This document shows positions 23,588 through 29,525 of a stretch of DNA of 29,525 nucleotides, piece after piece. Below the pieces are notes generated by a model. The model worked only from the letters and a program-made list of their open reading frames with translations. It searched no databases and had not been told where the DNA came from. The first letter of the stretch is position 1; every line of letters begins with the position of its first letter. This DNA comes from Desulfobacterales bacterium (GTDB lineage: Bacteria > Desulfobacterota > Desulfobacteria > Desulfobacterales > JAFDCJ01). Position numbers and translations under genes: made by a program. The DNA is taken from NCBI GenBank assembly GCA_020345785.1, contig CP070771.1, positions 7,066,537 through 7,096,061 of the forward strand, written 5' to 3'.

Positions 23588-24973
23588 ATGAAAAAACTTT
23601 TTGGAACAGACGGTATTCGCGGCGTGGCAAATGAGTATCCGATGACGGCGGAAATGGCTGCGCGCGTCGGCAGGGCGGTTGCCCTATTTTTTTCAAAGAC
23701 AGGGAGCTTCTCCAAAATAATCATCGGCAAAGATACCCGAATATCAGGCGACATGCTGGAGTCGGCCATCGTGTCGGGTATATGTTCAGTCGGTGCAAAT
23801 GCCTGTCTGGTAGGTGTGCTGCCGACCCCCGCAGTTGCGCATCTCACGTCTTCATTCAAGGCCTGCGCAGGCATCATGATTTCCGCTTCGCACAATCCAT
23901 TTTACGACAACGGCATTAAAGTGTTCAACGCCGACGGTTACAAATTAACCGATGAACAAGAAGCGGAAATCGAAAAGCTAATCCTTGACGAATACGTTGA
24001 AGCCCGGAATAAAGAATCTCGTAATTTGGGCACTTCGCATACCGTCGGAACATCCACCTCGGATTATATCTCTTTTTTAAAAGATGCTGTGCCTGCTGAC
24101 CTGCATTTTAAAAGCCTGAAAATCGTACTGGACTGCTCCAATGGCGCCACCTACCGGATTGCACCGCAATTGTTTATGGAATTAGGCGCCGAGGTTGAAT
24201 CCTTGGCGGTTGAGCCCGACGGAACGAATATCAATGAGGGTTGTGGCTCGCAACATCCTGAAGAGCTGATCAAGGCGGTTATGGCAGCGCGGGCAGACAT
24301 CGGTCTGGCGTTTGATGGAGATGGCGACCGGCTAATTGCCGTGGATGAAGCCGGAAAAGTTTTATCCGGCGACCATATTTTGGCTATTTGCGCCAAGTTT
24401 ATGAAGCAAAAAGGCGCATTAACGAACAACACGGTCGTCAGTACCGTCATGAGCAATATGGGATTTGGCGCCGCTTTGAAAAAATTGGGAATTAAACACG
24501 AAATTACCCAGGTAGGCGACCGTTATGTCGTCCAGCGGATGATTGCCACCGGTGCTGTCCTGGGTGGAGAAGATTCGGGGCACATGATATTTGCAGATCA
24601 TCACACCACCGGTGACGGCATCCTAACGGCTCTGAAACTGATCGAAACCATGCACACTGCAAAAGAGAGCCTGTCAAATTTAAGCAAAATTATAACTGTT
24701 TATCCCCAGATTCTGATGAATGTCGATGTGGAATCAAAACCGGATATAAACGCCGTTCCGGAAATTATGGCTGCAGTACAATCTGTTGAAGCCGCATTGG
24801 GAGACAACGGCAGGGTGCTGGTGCGCTACTCGGGAACCCGGCCGCTTTGCCGGGTGATGGTGGAAGGAGCCAATGAAACAGAAACGCGAAAGTACTGCAA
24901 TCAAATAGCTGATATTATAAAGAATAATATAGGGATCGACGCCAGGAGAAACGGTGCGTCGGAGAAACGGTGA
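23588..24973 (+). CDS. glmM: Phosphoglucosamine mutase
   Basis: 461 residues, full length. Converts glucosamine 6-phosphate to glucosamine 1-phosphate for UDP-GlcNAc, peptidoglycan and lipid A. Motifs: LFGTDGIRGVAN at the N-terminus; ISASHNP with the phosphorylated Ser101; metal-binding DGDGDR (243-248); GGEDSGH sugar-binding loop; and the C-terminal phosphate-binding RYSGTRPLCRVMVEG. In the last motif Arg replaces the usual Glu of SGTEP, an unusual but local change. It follows the GlmU-like gene in the same direction. The opposite-strand gene downstream is convergent, with a hairpin between the two. Confidence 0.96.
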   Translation: MKKLFGTDGIRGVANEYPMTAEMAARVGRAVALFFSKTGSFSKIIIGKDTRISGDMLESAIVSGICSVGANACLVGVLPTPAVAHLTSSFKACAGIMISASHNPFYDNGIKVFNADGYKLTDEQEAEIEKLILDEYVEARNKESRNLGTSHTVGTSTSDYISFLKDAVPADLHFKSLKIVLDCSNGATYRIAPQLFMELGAEVESLAVEPDGTNINEGCGSQHPEELIKAVMAARADIGLAFDGDGDRLIAVDEAGKVLSGDHILAICAKFMKQKGALTNNTVVSTVMSNMGFGAALKKLGIKHEITQVGDRYVVQRMIATGAVLGGEDSGHMIFADHHTTGDGILTALKLIETMHTAKESLSNLSKIITVYPQILMNVDVESKPDINAVPEIMAAVQSVEAALGDNGRVLVRYSGTRPLCRVMVEGANETETRKYCNQIADIIKNNIGIDARRNGASEKR

Positions 24974-25027
24974 ATCCGGGAGTTTGAAAGCCGGGGGGAC
25001 GGGAAATCAAATGTTGTTGATGGGGTA

Positions 25028-25058
25028 AATGGGGAAAACGGATTGCCGCTTCCCCATT
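25028..25058. terminator. Hairpin between convergent glmM and the BI-1 family gene
   Basis: AATGGGGAA (25028-25036) pairs perfectly with TTCCCCATT (25050-25058) over a 13-nt loop. It is located 55 bp after glmM and 24 bp beyond the other gene's end. No long T-tract on either side; it may terminate both transcripts. Confidence 0.5.
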
Positions 25059-25081
25059 CACCGGTTTAATATTGTTCAGGA

Positions 25082-25783
25082 TTATTCGCGGTTGCCGAAG
25101 ATTCTCAGCAGCATCAGGAAAAGGTTAATAAAATCCAAGTATAATTTCAATGCGCCAAGGATGGCACCTTTTCTGACCACGCCGGCTTCAAGCCCGTCCG
25201 GCTGGCTCATGGCCATGGTTTTTAGATGCTGGGTATCATAAGCTGTCAGGCCGACGAAAACGATCACGCCGATATAGCTGATAATCATACCCATCGCCGT
25301 ATTGCGGAAAAACATGTTGGCCACCGAAGCGATAATGATACCAATCAGCCCCATGGTGAGAAAACCGCCGATGGAGGTCAGATCACGCTTTGTGGTCCAA
25401 CCGTAAATGCTGCAGGCCACAAAGGTGCCCGCACAAATAAAAAATGTTGAAGTAATGGATGAAGCGGTATAAACCAGAAAAATAAAGGATAACGTCGCAC
25501 CGTTTAAGGCGGAGTATATCACGAACAGCGCCGTAGCTGTGGAAGCTTGCATTTTATGAACTCTGGCGCTGAGGGTAAACACCAAGGCAAGTTCCGCAAT
25601 TATCAGGCCGAAAAATAAGACCTGGTTTTGAAAAATCAGCTGGACAAGGTTAGGACTGTGGGCGACGTAATATGCAACAAAACCGGTCAGCCCCAATCCG
25701 ATGGCCATCCAATTATAGACACTTCGTATAAATTCGTTGACCCGGACCTGAACCTGCGTTTGTTTAAGGGGTACTGATTCCAT
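25082..25783 (-). CDS. Bax inhibitor-1 (YccA/YbhL) family membrane protein
   Basis: 233 residues with seven predicted transmembrane segments. The N-terminal VNEFIRSVYNWMAIGLGLTGFVAY, the central LNGATLSFIFLVYT and the C-terminal ITLYDTQ-like AYDTQHLK followed by GALKLYLDFINLFLMLLRIFG are the standard UPF0005/BI-1 blocks, including the Asp residues of the pH-sensing pair. Bacterial members are proton-gated Ca2+ leak channels or FtsH modulators. AGGAGG seven bases before the ATG gives a strong start, and a sigma70-like promoter lies 60-90 bp upstream. Monocistronic. Confidence 0.93.
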   Translation of the reverse strand: MESVPLKQTQVQVRVNEFIRSVYNWMAIGLGLTGFVAYYVAHSPNLVQLIFQNQVLFFGLIIAELALVFTLSARVHKMQASTATALFVIYSALNGATLSFIFLVYTASSITSTFFICAGTFVACSIYGWTTKRDLTSIGGFLTMGLIGIIIASVANMFFRNTAMGMIISYIGVIVFVGLTAYDTQHLKTMAMSQPDGLEAGVVRKGAILGALKLYLDFINLFLMLLRIFGNRE

Positions 25784-25845
25784 TGTTTTCCTCCTGAGAA
25801 AAAAATTTCAATAAATTACAATGCCTTTCACTTTTGTATGAGGTA

Positions 25846-25873
25846 AATATAACACAAGCGTTGTTTTTTTCAA
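25846..25873 (-). promoter_or_regulatory. Sigma70-like promoter of the BI-1 family gene
   Basis: On the minus strand TTGAAA (25868-25873), a 16-bp spacer and TATATT (25846-25851). It precedes the ATG by 62 bp, leaving room for a leader with AGGAGG. Confidence 0.5.
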
Positions 25874-25894
25874 GATCCAGCTGTCGAGAATAAA

Positions 25895-26173
25895 ATGAAA
25901 CCGGAACAAATTTATCAGGAATTGAAAGATCTGGCTGAAAAATTAGAAATCAGCGTTTCCGAGCAGAATCTTAAGACGGCCGGTATAAAGGTCAAAAGCG
26001 GTTTATGCAAAGTCAAAGGCAAAAACATGTTTATTATGGATAAGCATAAATCGATCCATAAAAAAATTAAAATTCTGGCGTCTCATCTGGCGACAATTCC
26101 CTGTGAGCATGTTTTTGTCATACCGGCCGTGAGGGATTTGCTGGATAAATACACGAAACATTCAGCTAATTAA
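25895..26173 (+). CDS. Small conserved-looking protein of unknown function
   Basis: 92 residues starting MKPEQIYQELKDLAEKLEI. Highly basic and helical; CKVKGKNMFIMDKHKSIHKKIKIL in the middle and IPCEHVFVIPAVRDLLDKY near the end suggest a compact alpha/beta fold. No signal peptide or membrane segment. Divergent from the BI-1 gene with 111 bp between, so the promoters are probably back to back. I do not recognise the family and assign no function. Codon use and the clean start argue that it is a real gene. Confidence 0.65.
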   Translation: MKPEQIYQELKDLAEKLEISVSEQNLKTAGIKVKSGLCKVKGKNMFIMDKHKSIHKKIKILASHLATIPCEHVFVIPAVRDLLDKYTKHSAN

Positions 26174-26411
26174 TCCTCCCTGAGAAATAGCATATTCAGG
26201 CTCGCATGTTGTCCTTACAATTATAGAGAGTAGATAGTTCGAAAGTCCAGCGGATTAATCATTTTTTGCTGCGCAAATTTTATTATGTTTCTTTTTCTTT
26301 ACTGGCCTTGGTACTTTATTCGTATTTTGTATTTTTAAAAGTCCGTCTACTTAGGAAATAATAGGGGACATCCCACGGTATGGCCGCCATGAGATGCCCA
26401 TTTTAAAAGGC

Positions 26412-26440
26412 TTCACTAAAAAGTTTACATAATATATCTT
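26412..26440 (+). promoter_or_regulatory. Possible promoter of the xseA-xseB-ispA-dxs operon
   Basis: TTCACT (26412-26417), a 17-bp spacer and TATCTT (26435-26440), four of six matches each, ending 28 bp before xseA. The rest of the 295-bp gap 26174-26468 is AT-rich without coding signs. Confidence 0.3.
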
Positions 26441-26468
26441 ATCAGACGTTCGTGAAATTTTACAAAAG

Positions 26469-27857
26469 ATGTTCGACAACAGCCATATTGCGCCAGATCA
26501 TCCCGGCAGCCAACAACGGAAAATTTATTCGGTGTCTGAATTAAATGCCGAAATTAAAATCTTAATTGAGGAAAGTTTTCCGTTCGTCTGGATATATGGA
26601 GAGATTTCCAATTTTCGTATCCCGGTCTCAGGTCACTTTTACTTTACCTTAAAAGATAGTGCCTCACAGATCGGTGCCGTGATGTTTCGCGGGCAACAGC
26701 GCAATTTGAAATTCATGCCCGAAGACGGAATGAGCGTCACCGGGATGGGACGACTTAGTGTGTACGAGCCTCGTGGCACGTATCAAATCATTCTTGAATA
26801 TTTAGAACCCTCCGGTATCGGCGCTCTGCAGATTGCTTTCGAAAAACTGAAAAGGCGTCTCGCCGAGGAAGGCTGCTTTGACGAGGAGCATAAACGCTCT
26901 CTGCCCTTTTTGCCCAAAAAAATCAGTATCATTACCTCGCCTACCGGTGCTGTCGTGCATGACATTCGAAAAATAATTCATCGCCGCTTTCCCAATGTCC
27001 ACATCCAGATAATTCCGGCAAAAGTGCAGGGGCATGGTGCTGTCGAGGAAATTGTGGCTGCTCTGAAACTGTTAAATTCGAGAAATGAAGCCGATGTTGC
27101 CATCCTGGCTCGGGGCGGCGGATCCTTGGAAGATCTGCAGGCTTTTAACACGGAACAGGTTGCCAGAGCCATATTTGCATCTAAAATTCCGATTGTTTCA
27201 GCCGTGGGTCATGAAACCGACTATACCATTTCCGATTTTGTTGCTGATCTCCGCGCACCGACACCGTCAACCGCCGCCGAACTGGTCGTCCCTGAAAAAA
27301 CCGAACTTGAACGGCGCTGTAATGATATTGCTGTCCGTTTACGAATAAAAATCTTAAATTATTTCAATTTATTAAATAAAAAACTAAGTGATGTTTCTCA
27401 ACGTTTAATCGATCCTCGGCGAAGATTTGAAGATTATCGCCTTCGTTTGGATGATCTCTGGACACGCTTAAACAGGGTTGTTTTACTTCGGATTCGCCGC
27501 GAACGTGAATATTCTGTTTTCTGGCGGGATCGGCTCGCTGCCAATACCCCGCAAATACTGTTGGAAAAAATTAAAAAAGAACTTGAGCAAAATTATAAAA
27601 ACCTAATAAAATCATTAATAATATACAAGCATTCTCGACAAATAAAAATTAGAGAACTTACGGCAAAACTCGAGGCGTTGAATCCGCTGGCAATCCTTGC
27701 ACGGGGTTACAGTGTCACCCGTACCATTCCTGATGCCACGGTCGTAAAAAATTCACAGTTGGTTGCCTTGAATCAGGAAGTTGAGGTCATGCTGGCGAAG
27801 GGCCGACTGTTTTGTCGGGTAGAGGGAAAGACAAACCATGGCAAAGAAGACATTTGA
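26469..27857 (+). CDS. xseA: Exodeoxyribonuclease VII large subunit
   Basis: 462 residues. Catalytic subunit of the single-strand-specific exonuclease that degrades both 5' and 3' ends. The N-terminal OB fold (about 18-115; IYSVSELNAEIK, WIYGEISNFRIPVSGHFYFT) is followed by the catalytic domain with ITSPTGAVVHDI, ARGGGSLEDLQAFN, VGHETDYTISDFVADLRAPTPSTAAE, all conserved. A long coiled-coil region (about 280-410) binds the small subunits. The ending GYSVTR... is the usual C-terminal segment. The gene overlaps xseB by 20 bp, implying translational coupling to set subunit stoichiometry. Confidence 0.96.
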   Translation: MFDNSHIAPDHPGSQQRKIYSVSELNAEIKILIEESFPFVWIYGEISNFRIPVSGHFYFTLKDSASQIGAVMFRGQQRNLKFMPEDGMSVTGMGRLSVYEPRGTYQIILEYLEPSGIGALQIAFEKLKRRLAEEGCFDEEHKRSLPFLPKKISIITSPTGAVVHDIRKIIHRRFPNVHIQIIPAKVQGHGAVEEIVAALKLLNSRNEADVAILARGGGSLEDLQAFNTEQVARAIFASKIPIVSAVGHETDYTISDFVADLRAPTPSTAAELVVPEKTELERRCNDIAVRLRIKILNYFNLLNKKLSDVSQRLIDPRRRFEDYRLRLDDLWTRLNRVVLLRIRREREYSVFWRDRLAANTPQILLEKIKKELEQNYKNLIKSLIIYKHSRQIKIRELTAKLEALNPLAILARGYSVTRTIPDATVVKNSQLVALNQEVEVMLAKGRLFCRVEGKTNHGKEDI

Positions 27858-28092
27858 GCAGGCGATGAAGCAACTTGAGCAAATTGTTCAGGAGCTGGAA
27901 TCCGGCGATATTCCCCTTGAAAAAGCCATAAAAAAGTTCGAAGAAGGCATTGAACTTTCGAAATTTTGCTCTGAAAAATTGGACGAATCCGAAAAAAGAA
28001 TTACTATTTTGACGCAGGATGCGGCGGGAAATGTTTCAGACATACCATTTGCCGCTGATGATCGGAATTTCGGCGATATGGGTGAGGATTGA
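27838..28092 (+). CDS. xseB: Exodeoxyribonuclease VII small subunit
   Basis: 84 residues. MAKKTFEQAMKQLEQIVQEL followed by LESGDIPLEKAIKKFEEGIE and KLDESEKRI is the standard two-helix XseB fold that binds the coiled coil of XseA. GAGGGAAAG before the ATG lies inside the xseA coding end. The acidic tail after residue 65 is longer than minimal family members but of no known importance. Confidence 0.94.
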   Translation: MAKKTFEQAMKQLEQIVQELESGDIPLEKAIKKFEEGIELSKFCSEKLDESEKRITILTQDAAGNVSDIPFAADDRNFGDMGED

Positions 28093-28173
28093 TCAGAATC
28101 GATAACCAATTGTCGATACCGCGCTACTAGGCGCCTAACTCATAGATGGAACAACTTTTTTATCCGGCAGATA

Positions 28174-29064
28174 ATGTTTGACCTTCAAGTTTATATTCAG
28201 CAGAAAAACCGGCAAATTAACGATGCCTTAGAGAAAATTTTCAAAATTTTTGAACCTGACGAAACGTTGATTAAAGCCATGAAATATTCTCTGATGGCCG
28301 GCGGTAAACGTATCCGACCGGTTTTATGCCTTGGCGCGACTGAAGCCCTTGGTGGAAGGTCGGAGGATGCATTGACGGCCGCCTGTGCCATAGAGATGAT
28401 CCACACGTATTCGCTGATTCACGACGATTTACCTGCCATGGATGATGATGGTTTGCGTCGGGGAAAGCCCACCTGCCATATCGCCTTCAATGAAGCCACT
28501 GCGATTTTGGCCGGCGATGCATTGCTGACGCTGGCTTTCGAAATTCTTTCATCGACCTCGCCCGAAGATGCAGAAATGTCCGCTAAATGTCTGAAGATTA
28601 TTCGAATAATTTCCACAGCCGCAGGTTGTCAGGGTATGATTCAGGGGCAGATGCTGGACATCGCATCTGAAGGCTGCCAGCTTTCCGCGAGCGAGCTTGA
28701 ATCCATGCATTCCTTAAAAACAGGTGCTCTGATCGAGGCGTCGTTGCATTGTGGTGCCGTTATCGCGGACGCTGGAGAGCACCAAAAGGAAATGCTTAAA
28801 GCCTATGGGCGCAATATCGGTCTTGCATTTCAAGTAACAGACGACATTCTGAATGTCGAAGGAAATCCGGAGCTGATGGGTAAAGCCATCGGGACCGACC
28901 AGCAGCACGACAAAAGCACCTACCCTTCCCTTCTGGGAGTTGATGCATCCAAGAAATTTGCGCAGAAGCTCATAATCGATGCATTGAAAGCACTGGAAAA
29001 TTTTGATAAAAAAGCTGAACCGCTGCGCGCTTTAGCAACGTATATTATCGCAAGAAAAAGATAG
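28174..29064 (+). CDS. ispA: Polyprenyl (farnesyl/geranylgeranyl) diphosphate synthase
   Basis: 296 residues, all-alpha prenyltransferase. Adds IPP units to allylic diphosphates. First aspartate-rich motif DDLPAMD (84-90, the DDx4D form of bacterial IspA), followed by [14 protein letters not shown] and [11 protein letters not shown] are conserved helices. Second motif reads DDILNVEG (223-230), where the last Asp of DDxxD is Asn. Basic GGKRIRP (43-49) binds IPP. Product length (C15 or C20) cannot be set by eye. It follows xseB by 81 bp and precedes dxs, the conserved arrangement xseA-xseB-ispA-dxs. Confidence 0.93.
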   Translation: MFDLQVYIQQKNRQINDALEKIFKIFEPDETLIKAMKYSLMAGGKRIRPVLCLGATEALGGRSEDALTAACAIEMIHTYSLIHDDLPAMDDDGLRRGKPTCHIAFNEATAILAGDALLTLAFEILSSTSPEDAEMSAKCLKIIRIISTAAGCQGMIQGQMLDIASEGCQLSASELESMHSLKTGALIEASLHCGAVIADAGEHQKEMLKAYGRNIGLAFQVTDDILNVEGNPELMGKAIGTDQQHDKSTYPSLLGVDASKKFAQKLIIDALKALENFDKKAEPLRALATYIIARKR

Positions 29065-29092
29065 ACAACCGCTAAATGGAGTGTGTCAAACA

Positions 29093-29525
29093 TTGAGTCT
29101 CTTAGAAACCATCGATTCTCCTGCCGATTTAAAGAAGCTTGCCAAAAAAGATCTTCCGATTCTGGCCGATGAAATTCGTAAAGTCATTGTTGATGTTGTT
29201 TCCAAAAACGGCGGCCATCTGGCCTCCAGTCTTGGGGCTGTGGAACTGGCGATTGCCATCCATTATGTCTTTGACACGCCAAAGGATAAATTGATCTGGG
29301 ATGTCGGGCACCAGGCCTATGCCCATAAATTACTGACGGGCCGGCGGGCTCAATTTTACTCTCTTCGTCAGCATCAGGGAATTGCCGGTTTTACCCGCCT
29401 CGGGGAAAGCCCATATGATACGCTCTCAACCGGTCACAGCAGCACTTCGATATCCGCCAGCCTGGGCGTGGCCCATGCCAAATATCTGAAAAAAGAAAAT
29501 TCAAAGGTCATTGCGGTGATTGGAG
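29093..29525 (+). CDS. dxs: 1-deoxy-D-xylulose-5-phosphate synthase (N-terminal part)
   Basis: The first 144 residues of a family of about 630; the window ends inside the gene. Makes DXP from pyruvate and glyceraldehyde 3-phosphate, the first step of the MEP pathway. Seen: [82 protein letters not shown], all Dxs N-terminal motifs that bind thiamine diphosphate. The start is taken as TTG at 29093 ([13 protein letters not shown]), GGAG lying 11 bases upstream; GTG at 29081 is possible. It follows ispA by 28 bp. Confidence 0.95.
   Translation, partial: MSLLETIDSPADLKKLAKKDLPILADEIRKVIVDVVSKNGGHLASSLGAVELAIAIHYVFDTPKDKLIWDVGHQAYAHKLLTGRRAQFYSLRQHQGIAGFTRLGESPYDTLSTGHSSTSISASLGVAHAKYLKKENSKVIAVIG

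Overview
The window looks like chromosomal DNA of a Desulfobacterota (deltaproteobacterial, sulfate-reducer-like) bacterium. This is inferred from protein flavour only: B12-binding radical SAM enzymes, a winged-helix regulator heading a polysaccharide operon, an Ino1-type inositol phosphate synthase, the xseA-xseB-ispA-dxs order, and word-like short repeats between genes. No rRNA, tRNA, CRISPR array or insertion sequence was seen.

Region 1 (1-11805, all minus strand) is a surface-polysaccharide sugar-nucleotide operon. In transcription order it holds a winged-helix regulator with its own sigma70-like promoter, an extended SDR, a sugar-1-phosphate nucleotidyltransferase (HddC-like), a GHMP heptose kinase (HddA-like), alpha and beta subunits of a thiamine-diphosphate E1-type enzyme, an unannotated 36-aa ORF, a DegT-family enzyme with His at the PLP-lysine position (a ColD-type sugar 3-dehydratase signature), a classical SDR, two B12-binding radical SAM proteins and a truncated ABC-2 polysaccharide exporter permease. 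ColD-like enzyme, orphan E1 pair and SDR together resemble the logic of yersiniose-type branched-sugar synthesis. I infer a pathway that attaches a two-carbon branch to a deoxygenated nucleotide sugar, possibly further tailored by the radical SAM enzymes. This is the best candidate for an undescribed system.

Region 2 (11807-15290) has a 465-bp gene-free stretch, an inositol-1-phosphate synthase, and three consecutive toxin-antitoxin loci. The first keeps its antitoxin but only a ParE/RelE stub; the second keeps its antitoxin but only half a PIN toxin; the third (RelB/DinJ-YafQ) is intact, with a palindromic operator inside its promoter.

Region 3 (15321-22076, minus strand) holds a YdcF/SanA-like membrane protein and an envelope-transport gene set: LolA-like periplasmic carrier, two FtsX-like permeases, a LolD/MacB-like ATPase and an outer-membrane beta-barrel. 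The three larger gaps of this set (about 190-275 bp) each carry a different short tandem or inverted repeat.

Region 4 (22302-29525) is housekeeping: a GlmU-like left-handed beta-helix protein without uridyltransferase domain, glmM, a convergent Bax-inhibitor-1 family membrane protein, a small unknown protein, then xseA-xseB-ispA-dxs (dxs runs off the end), linking exonuclease VII to isoprenoid precursor synthesis.
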